Numbered from the stretch's first letter, positions 42,601 through 52,159 are shown. The stretch: DNA of 59,992 nucleotides from Sphingomonas sp. (GCF_025353885.1 NZ_JANXNX010000011.1:1-59992), one strand, 5' to 3'. Notes: a model not told the origin generated them from the sequence alone. Numbers and translations are program-made.

Positions 42601-43132
42601 CTCGCGGGCGACAGCGGTCATGGCGGCGCTGGTCGAAGAGGTTAAATATCGGACCTCGGCGCGCGGCCGACGCTATCTAATGGCGACGATGTCCGATGCT
42701 TCGGGCCAGTTCGTGGCAACGTGTTTCGATGACGATGTGTCGAAGAATATCGAGGAAGCGGCGCGCAACGGCGGCTGCGGCTTGTTCACCGTCGAGCTTG
42801 ATCGCAAGCCCGGCGAGGAAACACCCCGCGTAACGGTCCGGCGTATCCAGCCATTGGAGGGACTGGCGGGGAACGCGCGATTGAAAGCGGATGTGCGCGT
42901 GCATGACAGCGCGGGGATAACGGCGCTCGCGTCGCTGCTGACAGGCTCGCGTGGCGGGCGCAGCGAAGTGTTTGTGACCGTTGCGCTGCCCACAGGCGCC
43001 GAGGCACAACTGTTGCTGGGTCGTGATTTCCTAATCGACGGCGAACTGGCCGACCGGATCGGGGCGCTCGACGGCATCGATGCAATCAGCCTCACACAGG
43101 CGATATCGCCGAAGCTGGCGCTGGTTTCCTGA
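39656..43132 (+). CDS. dnaE: DNA polymerase III alpha subunit
   Basis: Replicative polymerase, 1158 residues, DnaE1 type. Order: N-terminal PHP domain, palm with PDFDIDFCETRR (two catalytic aspartates) and GPGRGSGAGSVVAWAL, fingers with QLESEGMRRAL and YQEQVMQAAQVLAGYS, helix-hairpin-helix region (FAGYGFNKSHAAAYAV), OB fold and C-terminal tau-binding region. The PHP metal-site positions are not conserved (LRVFSAYT for LRVHS; CDRNG for TDHG), so proofreading must come from a separate epsilon subunit, as in E. coli. Confidence 0.97.
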   Translation: MAHAQFVPLRVFSAYTMLEGAIDPKEIAKRARELGFPAVAICDRNGLYGVMPFTDACRAAGVQPIIGTLLCVARPDLPQGAPPAYDWLALYAQDETGYNNLCALVSEAHLGRPIEEQAHVVFDKLALHADGLIALTAGAEGALAKLLAAGQHDSASVYVNRLTALFPGRLYVELARRLDAVEGAAEPHLIALADGRDLPLVATNPSCYGEASFHNAHDVMLCIAASAYVDSDDRAKSSPDAWIKPAHDMRKLFDDLPEALANTLVLAQRCAVDAPTRKPILPSLAGDPQAETAQLIRDAHAGLDVRLALVPVTDAEVYRKRLDFELNVITNMGFSGYFLIVADFIKWAKDNNIPVGPGRGSGAGSVVAWALTITDLDPLKLGLLFERFLNPDRVSMPDFDIDFCETRREEVIRYVQRKYGRGQVAQIITFGRLKARAVLKDTGRVLQMSYGQVDRLAKAVPNHPTDPWTLQRALNGVSELAAEYKSNTDVRRLFDLAMKLEGLPRHSSTHAAGVVIGDRPLDQLVPLYRDPRSDMPVTQFDMKYVEAAGLVKFDFLGLKTLSVLQRALDMIEERDGHRPNLDTLGWDDESVYALLQKGDTVGVFQLESEGMRRALSSVRPSNFGDIIAIGALYRPGPMDNIPLFADRKNGRVIIEYPHPLLETILSETYGIIVYQEQVMQAAQVLAGYSLGEADLLRRAMGKKIQKEMDDQRARFVSGCAANDIAPPKANELFDLIDKFAGYGFNKSHAAAYAVLSYQTAWLKAHYPQDFFAASMAYDLSNTDKLAIFADDMRRMGVRALAPCINASGADFTVESDDDGLVVRFALGALKGVGEGAMEQLCEERAENGPFKSLDDLAHRINPRLINRRQLESLAGGGAFDALTENRAGAFAVAENILAVANSAESGRSSGQGGLFGGVVETMAAIQIPRTANWTLSDRMTAEKDAFGYYFSAHPADRYSHVAATHGARSYSALCAQPAPGDGSRATAVMAALVEEVKYRTSARGRRYLMATMSDASGQFVATCFDDDVSKNIEEAARNGGCGLFTVELDRKPGEETPRVTVRRIQPLEGLAGNARLKADVRVHDSAGITALASLLTGSRGGRSEVFVTVALPTGAEAQLLLGRDFLIDGELADRIGALDGIDAISLTQAISPKLALVS

Positions 43133-43148
43133 CCAGCGCCACGATCGG

Positions 43149-43841
43149 TTATTTGGGCCTGCTGCCGAACAATATTGCGCGTTCCTCGTCGGTCATGGGC
43201 GTGGTCCTCGCCCCATAGGCTGCCTCCTTGCCGGCATAGACCTTCAGCACGGCAGGGCGCGCGCCGACCCTGTCGAACCAGCGTTTCAGATGGGGATGGT
43301 CGGCCAGGTTCTGCTTGTGGTTCTCATGCGGTACGATCCACGGATAAATGGCCATGTCGGCAATCGAATAGTCGCCGGCGACATAGTCCCTGCCATCGAG
43401 TTGTTTGTCCAGAACACCGTATAACCTCTTGGTTTCGTTGACATAACGCTCGATGGCGTAAGGCACTTTTTCTGGCGCATAGACATTGAAATGGCCGTTC
43501 TGCCCCGCCATCGGGCCAAGGCCGCCAACCTGCCAGAACAGCCATTCCAGCGTGGTGGTCCGCTGCCGGATGTCGCGCGACAGGAATTGACCGGTTTTCT
43601 CGGCCAGATATAGCAGGATCGCGCCCGATTCGAACAGAGTGATCGGCGCGCCGCCATCGGCGGGTGCAGTATCGATAATCGCCGGAATGCGATTGTTGGG
43701 GGAAATCTTCAGGAAGGGTGGATCGAATTGCTCGCCCTTGCCGATGTTGACCGGAAATATCGTGTTCTCGACACCTGCATCTTCCAGAAACAGCGAAATC
43801 TTCAGCCCATTCGGCGTGGGCCAACTGTGTAGTTCGATCAT
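43149..43841 (-). CDS. Glutathione S-transferase, YfcG/YghU (Nu) class
   Basis: 230 residues. The N-terminal thioredoxin fold has SWPTPNGLKISLFLEDAG, SPNNRIPAIID and LFESGAILLYLAEKTG; the C-terminal helical domain starts at LEWLFWQVGGLGPMAGQNGHF. These closely follow E. coli YfcG, which reduces disulfides using bound glutathione and has no catalytic Tyr or Cys. It is convergent with dnaE with 16 bases between stops. Confidence 0.93.
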   Translation of the reverse strand: MIELHSWPTPNGLKISLFLEDAGVENTIFPVNIGKGEQFDPPFLKISPNNRIPAIIDTAPADGGAPITLFESGAILLYLAEKTGQFLSRDIRQRTTTLEWLFWQVGGLGPMAGQNGHFNVYAPEKVPYAIERYVNETKRLYGVLDKQLDGRDYVAGDYSIADMAIYPWIVPHENHKQNLADHPHLKRWFDRVGARPAVLKVYAGKEAAYGARTTPMTDEERAILFGSRPK

Positions 43842-43932
43842 CCCGGTTTCCTTGTTTGTTGCGGAGGTGTTGCAAAGATAGGCACGGGCGCGCCGCGAAA
43901 CAGGGAGAAGCAGATTACTTAAACGAGAAAGT

Positions 43933-45006
43933 TCAGAAAAGCCGCATCTGCGCGCCCATCGGCGGACGGAACAGGTCGGTCCGCAAACGGACGCGGTCGC
44001 TATTCAATCCATGCCGCTTGCAGCCTATCCTGAAGCGCGTGAGCATCAGGTCGTACCACGGCCCCGATCCCCGCATCCTTGTGCCAAAACCTGGATCGTT
44101 GTCGCGCCCACCTCGGATTGACTGGATCATCGTCATCACCTTGCCTGCCCGGTCGGGGAAGTATTCGTCTAGCCATGCCCGGAACAGGGGGGCAACCTCG
44201 AACGGCAGGCGCACCGGGATGAACGATGCCCGCATGGCTCCGGCATCGGCCGCAGCCGCCAGAATATGTTCCATTTCGCCATCTGTGATGGCCGGGATGA
44301 CCGGCGAGATTGACACTTGCACCGATACTCCGACAGCAGCCAGCTTTTCCACCGCGATCAGGCGGCGGCGCGGAGTGGGGGCACGCGGCTCGACCGTCAT
44401 GGCAATTCGCGGGTCAAGCGACGTGATTGACATCATCACCGATACCAGCCCTTCCGAAGCCATCTCTGCGAGCACCCCGAGGTCGTCGAGCACCCGGTCC
44501 GACTTGGTCGTAATCATCAGCGGGTGCCGGGTTTCGGCAAGGACCGCAATGCACTCACGCGTAATCCGCCATTGGCGCTCGATCGGTTGATAGGGATCGG
44601 TATTGGTGCCCATCGCGATCGGCGCAACATGGTAACCGGGCTTCGTAAGCTGGACGCGCAGTAACGCAGCGGCATCGGGCTTGGCAAAAAGCTTGCTCTC
44701 AAAGTCGAGGCCCGGCGACAAGTCATGAAACGCATGAGTCGGCCGCGCAAAGCAATAAATGCAACCATGTTCGCAGCCGCGATAAGCATTGAGTGAGCGA
44801 TCGAACGGAACATCCGGGGATGCATTAAACGAGATGATCGTTTTGGGACGCTCGACGGTGACCGTGGTGCGCAGTGGGGGAGGGGCACCGTCCAGAGCTT
44901 CCCGATCGTCCAGCCAATCGTCATTGTCTTCGCGCACAGGCACATTGAAACGCCCACTGGCGGAATTTAGTGTCGCCCCCCGCACCGTGCGTTTTGGCTT
45001 TTGCAT
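43933..45006 (-). CDS. PA0069-family radical SAM protein
   Basis: 357 residues. The cluster motif is RGCEHGCIYCFARP (CxxxCxxC). The family is grouped with COG1533, which includes spore photoproduct lyase, but real substrates are unknown. TKSDRVLDDLGVL and VSISPVIPAI belong to the barrel. It starts MQKPKRTVRG at 45006. A GTTC-N7-GTTC LexA-type box sits 1 base upstream of the ATG. No good Shine-Dalgarno sequence is seen. Confidence 0.9.
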   Translation of the reverse strand: MQKPKRTVRGATLNSASGRFNVPVREDNDDWLDDREALDGAPPPLRTTVTVERPKTIISFNASPDVPFDRSLNAYRGCEHGCIYCFARPTHAFHDLSPGLDFESKLFAKPDAAALLRVQLTKPGYHVAPIAMGTNTDPYQPIERQWRITRECIAVLAETRHPLMITTKSDRVLDDLGVLAEMASEGLVSVMMSITSLDPRIAMTVEPRAPTPRRRLIAVEKLAAVGVSVQVSISPVIPAITDGEMEHILAAAADAGAMRASFIPVRLPFEVAPLFRAWLDEYFPDRAGKVMTMIQSIRGGRDNDPGFGTRMRGSGPWYDLMLTRFRIGCKRHGLNSDRVRLRTDLFRPPMGAQMRLF

Positions 45007-45007
45007 G

Positions 45008-45022
45008 GAACATACATGGAAC
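45008..45022 (-). promoter_or_regulatory. Candidate LexA (SOS) box upstream of the radical SAM gene
   Basis: On the minus strand this reads GTTCCATGTATGTTC, the same GTTC-N7-GTTC direct repeat found before rmuC and sharing its TATGTTC half. It lies 1 base before the start codon, so LexA binding would block the transcription start. Confidence 0.5.
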
Positions 45023-45038
45023 AGGATGACAATCCTGT
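45021..45038. terminator. Short hairpin after moaB
   Basis: ACAGGAT, loop GACA, ATCCTGT: seven pairs, 12 bases beyond the moaB stop and overlapping the edge of the LexA-type box. No T tract is present, so it may be an operator extension rather than a terminator. Confidence 0.3.
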
Positions 45039-45050
45039 CCAGTGCGAAAG

Positions 45051-45575
45051 CTATCTTTCGCGCAGGCGCGGCATCAGTTCGACGAAGTTACAGGGCCGGT
45101 GGCGGCTATCAAGCTGCGTGCTGAGAATGCCTGTCCAGCCGTCTTCGACTGCGCCGGTGGAACCCGGCAGCGCAAAGACATAGGTGCCGCGGACTACAAC
45201 CGCGCAGGCCCGCGATTGGATGGTGGACGTGCCAATCTTGGCAAATGACAACCAGCGGAAGAGTTCGCCGAAGCCCGGAATATCCTTGCCACCCAGTCGC
45301 GCCAGTGCATCAGGCGTGACATCACGCCCCGTCACCCCGGTGCCGCCGGTGGAAACGATGCAGTCGACTTCTTCCTGGTCAATCCATGCGTGCAGCCGGG
45401 CAACGATCGCATCGACGTCGTCACGCACAATCGCGCGCTCGGCAAGGACGTGGCCCGCGTCAGTCAGCAGCGTGACCAGCTTGTCGCCCGACCGGTCGTC
45501 GACTGCGCTGCGCGAATCGGAAACCGTCAGAACCGCAATCCGGACCGGCAGGAACGTCGCAGCCTCGTCGATCAA
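45051..45575 (-). CDS. moaB: Molybdenum cofactor biosynthesis protein MoaB
   Basis: MogA/MoaB-fold protein of 174 residues that adenylates molybdopterin or takes part in its synthesis. Motifs: [41 protein letters not shown], and [18 protein letters not shown] at 45575 forms a TTGA overlap with the lytic transglycosylase stop and gives normal length; an alternative start at 45629 adds 18 residues that lie inside the upstream gene. Confidence 0.9.
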   Translation of the reverse strand: MIDEAATFLPVRIAVLTVSDSRSAVDDRSGDKLVTLLTDAGHVLAERAIVRDDVDAIVARLHAWIDQEEVDCIVSTGGTGVTGRDVTPDALARLGGKDIPGFGELFRWLSFAKIGTSTIQSRACAVVVRGTYVFALPGSTGAVEDGWTGILSTQLDSRHRPCNFVELMPRLRER

Positions 45576-47293
45576 TGGCCGGCCCGCTCGGCACTCGCGA
45601 CCTGCACGGCGCCGGGGAATTTCGGCCACAAGCCCTGTACCAGCGCATCGCGGCTCGCGGTCTTCTTGCCCGCCTGTTGTTGATACATCCAGTAGTTGCG
45701 CATGACGGTCGTCACATACCCGCGCGTCTCCCAGTAAGAAATCGATTCGATGTAAAGCAACGGATCGCGATTGAGTGCCTCGCCGCGCGCGTTCCAGCGG
45801 TCGAGTGGACCCGGACCGCAGTTGTAGGCGGCGATCACTTTCGGCAGCAGCCCACCGGTGACGCTCATGTCCCGCAGCTTCTCGATATAGGTCTGGCCAT
45901 ATTCCATGTTGACCGACGGCGATGCGAGCGACCCCATGACGGTCTCGCCCTTGTTGCGTGCCATGATTTGCGCGGTGGCGGGCATGACCTGCATCAGGCC
46001 ACGCGCTCCGGCAGCACTTGTCGCATTAACACGAAAGTTCGATTCCTGGAGCGCATGGGCAAAGACCAGCGATTTGTCCACGCGCCAACCGCCCTGCGGC
46101 ACCCAACTGTTGGGGGCAGGATAACGGCCCTCCGCCGTGGTCCGTGCACCCGTCGGGCCATTATGAGCCAGCCACAATTGCGTCGCGGGCAGGTTCAGCT
46201 TGCCGGCAATCAGGGTCAGCGTCGCATGTTCGATAGGGACGCCAATGCGTGCCTGCCAGCGGATCAGTTCGTCGGCCCGGTCGAGCTGTCCGATTTCAGC
46301 AAGCGCCAGGGCGGCGCGGATGTTGGGATGATCGGCAACAGCGCGGATTGTCGCGCTGCCATCGTCGTCCTTGGCCCGAGCGAGTCCCATCGCCGCCTGT
46401 GCCAGCAGGCCATAGAATGTCTCATCGAGCCGCGCCGCTGCCCGAAGGTGCGGCTGCACACGGTCAGGCTGATGCGCGGCCATGTCGGCCCGCGCCGCCC
46501 AATAATGACCCGCCGCCACCATCTCTGGATCGGACGACATCCGCGTTTGAGCGGAGAACGCGTCCGAAGCGCCGGTAAAATCCTTTTGCCGCCAAGCTGC
46601 GAGCCCCGCGACCCACTGCCCTTGCGCCGCCCAGTCTCCCGTTCCGGCACTGGCGCGCGTTGCCAGGGCGCGAGCGTTCTTGTCGTCACCGGTTAGGAAA
46701 TACGACCACGCCACGCGTTGCCGCCATTCGGTGACGGCGGCAGGGGACAGCTTGTCCTCGTTCATCACCAGCAGCGCCTCGGCCTCGATGGGCCGATCTT
46801 CCTTGATCAGCGGCAGAATCTGCGCGGCGAGCCAAGCCGCTTGCGGGTCACCGGTTGTTGCCGACACGCGCGAACGGCGGGGCGCGGTGCCCAGCCAGTA
46901 GAGTTGCCGCACCTCGGGAAGCGCGGGCACGGCGTCCGCGCCACGCGACGACGCCAGACGCACCAGCGCCACCGACTGCGGAAGCTCGGGTGCCTGGGTT
47001 GCCAGTGCGGATAAGGCGGGACCTTCGATCCTTGGCGAACCCTTGCCCAGATAGATCAACGCGCGTGCGACCGGGTGAAGCGGCCCTGCCGGCATTGCAT
47101 CCAGTTTCAAGCCTGCGTCCGACCAGGCCTGCGCATCGATTGCAGCGAATATTTCCTGATATTGCGCGCGGGCATTTGGTCCAAGCTGGACCGGCAGCAC
47201 GACGTTGGCAGTTGATGCGGTAGATGCCTGTGCGACGCCTGAAATACCGCTCGCTGCCAGAAGAACTGTCGCCAGAGCCAGACCAAATTTCAC
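45572..47293 (-). CDS. Soluble lytic transglycosylase (Slt70-like)
   Basis: Periplasmic murein-cleaving enzyme, 573 residues. Signal peptide [24 protein letters not shown]; then a long helical superhelix (U and L domains) to about residue 400; then the SLT domain with the catalytic Glu in [26 protein letters not shown] and [24 protein letters not shown]. It overlaps the UDG-like gene stop by 4 bases and moaB by 4, making a coupled three-gene run. Confidence 0.94.
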   Translation of the reverse strand: MKFGLALATVLLAASGISGVAQASTASTANVVLPVQLGPNARAQYQEIFAAIDAQAWSDAGLKLDAMPAGPLHPVARALIYLGKGSPRIEGPALSALATQAPELPQSVALVRLASSRGADAVPALPEVRQLYWLGTAPRRSRVSATTGDPQAAWLAAQILPLIKEDRPIEAEALLVMNEDKLSPAAVTEWRQRVAWSYFLTGDDKNARALATRASAGTGDWAAQGQWVAGLAAWRQKDFTGASDAFSAQTRMSSDPEMVAAGHYWAARADMAAHQPDRVQPHLRAAARLDETFYGLLAQAAMGLARAKDDDGSATIRAVADHPNIRAALALAEIGQLDRADELIRWQARIGVPIEHATLTLIAGKLNLPATQLWLAHNGPTGARTTAEGRYPAPNSWVPQGGWRVDKSLVFAHALQESNFRVNATSAAGARGLMQVMPATAQIMARNKGETVMGSLASPSVNMEYGQTYIEKLRDMSVTGGLLPKVIAAYNCGPGPLDRWNARGEALNRDPLLYIESISYWETRGYVTTVMRNYWMYQQQAGKKTASRDALVQGLWPKFPGAVQVASAERAGH

Positions 47294-48009
47294 AAAACGT
47301 CCTTTTCAACCAATAGCTTCATACTGTCCCACGCCCGCTTCTTTTTCTCGCGGGTATCGAGGATGCGCGGATGGGCCGTTGCAATGACGTCGACCATGAC
47401 ACCATCAAGGTTAACAGTCTGTAAACTTCCGCTTGCCTGCACGTCGGTCATCCCGAGGATTGCACAACTCGCCGCCGATCCAACCACCCAAAGCTGTTGG
47501 GGTGCCACGAACCTGACATGGTCGCGCGCCAGTTCGGACAAGGACTTGACCGCCGCATCGCTCAGCCGACCGCTTGGCGGACGGCCCGGCGAGACACTCG
47601 CGAGATAGATTGTATCGCGGTCACGACCGAGTGAACCCAGCATCTTTTCGAATAGCGGCGACAGCGCTCCGGCGAAATACAAGCCCGATTCGACATCGGC
47701 GATTTCGGGAACCCCGGTTAGCACCATCAGCCCACTTGACGCATTTCCAGCCGGTCGAACCCGCCGCGCGACCGGACCAATTTCGGGAACATTGTTGCTC
47801 GTCATCAGCCAGTCGACCAGTGTTTCGAGAGATTTTGGTTTTTCAACCCGGGTGGTGACGACCACCGGCGGGCGGTCAGGTGCCGCTACGGCGGCAGCGA
47901 GCCAATTGCGTGGTTTTTCGTCGATCATGACGTCAACACCGGCATCGCGCCACCACCGCATCGCACTCGACACGTGATCGCCAGTCGTAGTTTCGGTTGT
48001 GAGCCCCAT
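47290..48009 (-). CDS. Uracil-DNA-glycosylase-superfamily protein, degenerate
   Basis: 239 residues. The general pattern of a family 4-like UDG is visible: a first motif region (LMVLTGVPEIADVESGLYF), then IYLASVSPGRPPSG, WVVGSAASCAILG and a final IATAHPRIL. The usual GEAPG/active-site sequence is replaced, and the four cysteines that bind the 4Fe-4S cluster are missing; only one Cys (SCAIL) is present. Catalysis on uracil DNA is therefore doubtful. The first 80 residues are a separate, unrecognised extension. It starts the operon with the transglycosylase. Confidence 0.7.
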   Translation of the reverse strand: MGLTTETTTGDHVSSAMRWWRDAGVDVMIDEKPRNWLAAAVAAPDRPPVVVTTRVEKPKSLETLVDWLMTSNNVPEIGPVARRVRPAGNASSGLMVLTGVPEIADVESGLYFAGALSPLFEKMLGSLGRDRDTIYLASVSPGRPPSGRLSDAAVKSLSELARDHVRFVAPQQLWVVGSAASCAILGMTDVQASGSLQTVNLDGVMVDVIATAHPRILDTREKKKRAWDSMKLLVEKDVL

Positions 48010-48030
48010 CTGCCAAGATCAAGCGGGATG

Positions 48031-48057
48031 TTGACCTCGCGGTCAATCTTTGTGACC
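48031..48057. promoter_or_regulatory. Candidate operator, TTGACC-N4-GGTCAA plus extra half-site
   Basis: A perfect inverted repeat, TTGACC (48031-48036), TCGC, GGTCAA (48041-48046), followed by a further TGACC (48053-48057) that also pairs with GGTCA. It sits in the 109-base divergent gap between the UDG-like gene and the ETF-quinone oxidoreductase gene and looks like a dimeric repressor site. Confidence 0.45.
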
Positions 48058-48118
48058 GAAGATGCAGACAGTCCGTTTTCCGCGCGCGCCGAAGTGCCGG
48101 ATGAGATAAGGAAGTGTG

Positions 48119-49783
48119 ATGAGCGAGCAGGAAACCGAGAACGCAGTCGATCGTGAATCGATGCCCTATGACGTCGTCATCGTCGGCGGTGGCCCGGCGG
48201 GCCTGGCCGCTGCAATCCGGCTCAAACAATTGGACAGCGACCTGGCTGTCTGCATTCTGGAAAAGGGATCGGAGGTCGGCGCGCACATCCTGTCAGGCGC
48301 GGTCGTCGATCCCCGCGCGCTCGACGAACTGCTCCCCGACTGGCGGACAATGGGGTGCTCGCTGGCCGACGTCCCGGTTACGGACAACTGGCACTGGGTG
48401 CTGACGGCCCGCAAGAAATATGCCCTGCCGCATCTGATGATGCCACCGTTCATGAACAACAAGGGCACCTATACCGGCAGTCTCGGCAATTTGTGTCGCT
48501 GGCTGGCTGAACAGGCTGAGGGACTGGGGGTCGAAATTTTCCCGGGCTTCCCTGCTGCGGAAGTCCTCTACAGCGATGACGGCTCGATCAAAGGCGTCGC
48601 GACCGGAGAGATGGGTGTCGCTCGCGACGGGTCGCACAAATCCGACTACCAGCCCGGGCTCGAGCTCCACGCGAAATACACTTTCTTTGCAGAGGGCGCG
48701 CGAGGACATTTGACGCGCCAGCTGAAGGCAAAGTTTGATCTTGAAGCCAATTGTGAGCCACAAGTCTATGGTATCGGTTTGAAAGAGCTGTGGGACATCG
48801 ACCCCGCTCTGCACGTTCCCGGGCGCGTCGTGCACACCCAGGGCTGGCCGCTTGACGATGCGTGGGGCGGCGGGTTCCTGTATCACCAAGCTAACCACCA
48901 GGTCGCACTGGGCTTCGTCGTCGCGCTCGATTATTCCAACCCGCATCTGTCTCCATTCGAGGAGTTTCAGCGCTGGAAACATCATCCGGAGATTGCTGCT
49001 ATCCTTAAAGGAGGCCGCCGTGTCTCCTATGGTGCGCGTGCCATCAACGAGGGTGGCTGGCAGTCGGTCCCGAAACTGGCCTTCCCGGGCGGTGCGCTGA
49101 TCGGCTGCTCGGCAGGGTTCGTGAACGTGCCGCGGATCAAGGGCAGCCATACGGCGATGAAGTCGGCGATGCTGGCCGCCGAAAGCGCCGCCGCTGCAAT
49201 CAAGGCCGGCCGCACTTCCGACGAATTGAGCGACTACGAACCCGCCGTCCGCAACAGTTGGATCGCGAGCGAATTGAAAAAGGTCATCAACACCGAGCCA
49301 CTCGTCGCCAAATTCGGCGGAACCATCGGGACGGTTCTGGCCGGCATGGACATGTGGATGCGCACGCTGAAGATTGGTCTGCCCTTCACGATGAAGCATC
49401 ACCGGGACAACGACAGCCTGTGGCGCAAGGATCTGGTCAAGCCGATTAAATATCCAAAGCCCGACGGCGTGCTGAGCTTCGACAAACTGTCATCCGTCTT
49501 TATTTCGAACACCAATCACGAGGAAGATCAGCCGGTCCATCTAACACTGAAGGATCCCGACGTCCCGATCACCGTCAACCTGGCGCTGTATGACAGTCCG
49601 GAACAGCGCTATTGTCCCGCCGGCGTCTATGAGATCGTCGGGCAGGACGTCGGCGATCCGAGGCTTCAAATCAACGCGCAGAACTGCGTCCATTGCAAAA
49701 CGTGCGACATCAAGGACCCGATGCAGAACATCGTCTGGGTGACGCCGGAGGGCGGCGGTGGCCCGAACTACCCGAATATGTAG
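48119..49783 (+). CDS. Electron transfer flavoprotein-ubiquinone oxidoreductase
   Basis: Inner-membrane flavoprotein that passes electrons from ETF (fatty-acid and amino-acid oxidation) to ubiquinone, 554 residues. FAD fold: [17 protein letters not shown]; quinone-binding/membrane region: [24 protein letters not shown]-terminal 4Fe-4S with [22 protein letters not shown]. The ATG at 48119 has AAGGAAG 5 bases upstream. Its end overlaps the TPR gene by 26 bases. A palindrome in its promoter may mark regulation by a fatty-acid-responsive repressor, which is inference. Confidence 0.96.
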   Translation: MSEQETENAVDRESMPYDVVIVGGGPAGLAAAIRLKQLDSDLAVCILEKGSEVGAHILSGAVVDPRALDELLPDWRTMGCSLADVPVTDNWHWVLTARKKYALPHLMMPPFMNNKGTYTGSLGNLCRWLAEQAEGLGVEIFPGFPAAEVLYSDDGSIKGVATGEMGVARDGSHKSDYQPGLELHAKYTFFAEGARGHLTRQLKAKFDLEANCEPQVYGIGLKELWDIDPALHVPGRVVHTQGWPLDDAWGGGFLYHQANHQVALGFVVALDYSNPHLSPFEEFQRWKHHPEIAAILKGGRRVSYGARAINEGGWQSVPKLAFPGGALIGCSAGFVNVPRIKGSHTAMKSAMLAAESAAAAIKAGRTSDELSDYEPAVRNSWIASELKKVINTEPLVAKFGGTIGTVLAGMDMWMRTLKIGLPFTMKHHRDNDSLWRKDLVKPIKYPKPDGVLSFDKLSSVFISNTNHEEDQPVHLTLKDPDVPITVNLALYDSPEQRYCPAGVYEIVGQDVGDPRLQINAQNCVHCKTCDIKDPMQNIVWVTPEGGGGPNYPNM

Positions 49784-51380
49784 CCTGGCCCTGTTGCTGG
49801 CCGGTTTCGGTCCGGTCGAGGCGTTGGCCGGTCGGGGCAACCCTTCCGCGCTCGGCCTATACGCCCGGGCCCGGGTTGCTGGCGGCAGCGAAACCGTGCA
49901 CCTCTACAACGACGCGCTGACAGCGGCGCCCGATCAAAAGACCGTCGCGCTCCACGCCTATCGACAGGCGATCATTAGCGGCGACTACCGACTGGCCCTG
50001 CGCGCGGCCCAATCGCTCGAGCGGTTGGACTTCGTGCCCGCCGATGGCCGCCTGGTGCTCTATATTGCGGCGTTGCGCGATCGTGACTGGCAGGCCGCCC
50101 GCGCGCGCCTGGACATGATTTCGCGGTCGACCGAGTTTGCCTTCATGGTGCCGATCCTCGCCGATTGGCTGACGCTGGCCGGGGTTGCCGCCGACCCGAT
50201 TGCTGCCGCCCCGGGCGCCGCCAACCGTGCGCTGACCGCCAACGATGCCTATGTCCAGGAAAACCATGCGCTGCTGATGCTTGCTCGCGGTGACGTGGAT
50301 GGCGGCAGCACCCTCGTCCAGACATTGTGGCGGCATGACCCGTATCGATCTCAATCGCTGCGGCTGACGGCGGCGGCCACTTTGGCAAAGCGTCGCCAGC
50401 GTGATGCTGCAAACCGCCTGCTCATTGCCGATGACCGATCGACGGTTATCGCGCGGGGACTGATCGCCCAGAAACACAAGCTCGACATCGCCACCGAAAT
50501 CCCGGCCAGCGGCACCGCGTTCCTGTTGTCGCGTATGGCGGGAGATCTGATCACGCAGGGGTCGGGCAGGGCCGCTGTGACGCTGGCTCGCCTCGCAGAA
50601 TTTGCGGACCCGCAGAACCCACGCATCGCTCTCATCGCGGCGGGCGCACTTGCCCTTGGAAAGGACAAGAGAGCCGCACTTGCGCTGGCCGACCGGGTCG
50701 CGGGAGATCCGGTTTACGGGAACGACGCCACTTCGCTCCGCATCGATCTTCTGGAAGCGATGGGAGAGGTCGACCAGGCCGTTGCCGAGGCGCGGGAGCG
50801 GGCGAGGGGGTCGATCAACGACCTCGCCCGCGTCGGCGACATCGAAGCGCGGCGAGGAAACTTCAAACAGGCTGCCAACATATTTCAGCAAGTCCTGGCT
50901 GCGAGCAAGGAACCGAAAGCCCGCGGCACGTTGATGTTCGCGATCGGCAATGCGCTCGACCGAGCGGGAGACTGGACGGCGGCGCGGCCTTATCTGGAAC
51001 AGGCGCTCACCCTAATGCCCGGCGAGCCCGCGCTCCTGAACGAGCTCGGCTACGGGCTTGTCGTCCACGGTGAGGACGCCGAGCGCGCCTTGGGATTTCT
51101 GTCGGCAGCAGCACAGATCAAGCCGGACAGCGCGGCGATAATGGATTCGCTTGGCTGGGCCAATTATCGGCTCGGCTACAACGACCTGGCGATCGTCGGG
51201 CTGGAACGCGCGGTCACACTGGACAATGCGGAGCCAGAGATCGGCGAGCATCTGGGCGATGCCTATTGGCACGACGGTCGCCGCATCGACGCCCGTTATT
51301 CATGGGCGGCGGCACGGCTCCAGGCCGACGGCGACATGGCCGCGCGCCTTGACCAGAAAATTGCGCGGGGGTTACCCTGA
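49758..51380 (+). CDS. Exported TPR protein, large
   Basis: 540 residues from a GTG at 49758 with GGAGG 6 bases upstream. A signal peptide ([19 protein letters not shown]) is followed by about twelve helical repeats; the clearest TPRs are at the C-terminus ([55 protein letters not shown]). The end is Arg/Ala-rich. Likely a periplasmic or outer-membrane scaffold. Its stop codon overlaps the probable CTG start of ispE. Confidence 0.88.
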   Translation: MARTTRICSLALLLAGFGPVEALAGRGNPSALGLYARARVAGGSETVHLYNDALTAAPDQKTVALHAYRQAIISGDYRLALRAAQSLERLDFVPADGRLVLYIAALRDRDWQAARARLDMISRSTEFAFMVPILADWLTLAGVAADPIAAAPGAANRALTANDAYVQENHALLMLARGDVDGGSTLVQTLWRHDPYRSQSLRLTAAATLAKRRQRDAANRLLIADDRSTVIARGLIAQKHKLDIATEIPASGTAFLLSRMAGDLITQGSGRAAVTLARLAEFADPQNPRIALIAAGALALGKDKRAALALADRVAGDPVYGNDATSLRIDLLEAMGEVDQAVAEARERARGSINDLARVGDIEARRGNFKQAANIFQQVLAASKEPKARGTLMFAIGNALDRAGDWTAARPYLEQALTLMPGEPALLNELGYGLVVHGEDAERALGFLSAAAQIKPDSAAIMDSLGWANYRLGYNDLAIVGLERAVTLDNAEPEIGEHLGDAYWHDGRRIDARYSWAAARLQADGDMAARLDQKIARGLP

Positions 51381-52159
51381 TAATCAGCGATACTGCCTAT
51401 GCGAAGGTCAATCTTGCGCTCCACGTGCGGCGGCGGCGGGATGATGGCTATCACGATCTTGAGACCGTCTTTGCATTCTGCGCGCATGGCGACCGTGTCG
51501 AAGTGACGACGGCGAACGCGATGTCGCTGACGATCGACGGTCCCTTTGCAGCGGGACTGGAGGTCGAGGGCAATCTGGTCCTGCGCGCGGCAGACCTGAT
51601 GGGCCAGGGTCGCGGGGCGGCGATCAGACTGACCAAGAACCTGCCGATTGCCAGTGGCATTGGCGGCGGTTCGGCCGATGCGGCGGCGGCGTTGCGCCTG
51701 TTGTCGCAACTTTGGGACATCCCGCTGCCTCCTCTCCCGGATCAGCGTGCCCTTGGTGCCGACGTCCCGGCGTGTGTCGTCTCCCAGACCATGCGGGCAG
51801 AGGGGGTGGGAGACACCTTCACCGCAGTCGTGCAGGTTGCCGGGACACCCATCCTGCTCGTCAATCCCCGGATCCCGCTTTCGACCGCGCAGGTGTTCGC
51901 CGGGTGGGACGGCCAGGACCGGGGCGCGCTGGCCGAATGGCAGGCTGGACGGAACGATCTGGAGTCAACGGCGCGCGCACTCATTCCGGAAATAGCCACC
52001 ATCATCGACTGGCTTGCGGGGCAGCCTGGCGCAACGATGGCGCGCATGTCGGGATCGGGCGCGACCTGTTTTGCGCTGTTCGATTCGATCGCCGCGCGCG
52101 ATGCCGCCCATGCCGCAGTGTTGCCGCGATATTGGGCGATGGCCAGTACGCTGCGATAA
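51377..52159 (+). CDS. ispE: 4-diphosphocytidyl-2-C-methyl-D-erythritol kinase, CTG start
   Basis: GHMP kinase of the non-mevalonate isoprenoid pathway, 260 residues from the proposed start. N-terminal substrate motif [17 protein letters not shown] loop [19 protein letters not shown]-terminal [12 protein letters not shown]. There is no ATG, GTG or TTG between the in-frame TGA at 51350 and residue 17. A GTG at 51425 would cut off the AKVNL motif. The CTG at 51377 follows a GCGGGGG stretch and makes a CTGA overlap with the TPR stop, so a CTG start is the best reading; ATA at 51380 is the other option. Confidence 0.9.
   Translation: MIISDTAYAKVNLALHVRRRRDDGYHDLETVFAFCAHGDRVEVTTANAMSLTIDGPFAAGLEVEGNLVLRAADLMGQGRGAAIRLTKNLPIASGIGGGSADAAAALRLLSQLWDIPLPPLPDQRALGADVPACVVSQTMRAEGVGDTFTAVVQVAGTPILLVNPRIPLSTAQVFAGWDGQDRGALAEWQAGRNDLESTARALIPEIATIIDWLAGQPGATMARMSGSGATCFALFDSIAARDAAHAAVLPRYWAMASTLR

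Noticed and set aside
48293-49402. 369-codon minus-strand frame opposite the ETF-quinone oxidoreductase
   Set aside because: No motifs; the plus-strand gene has all cofactor motifs.
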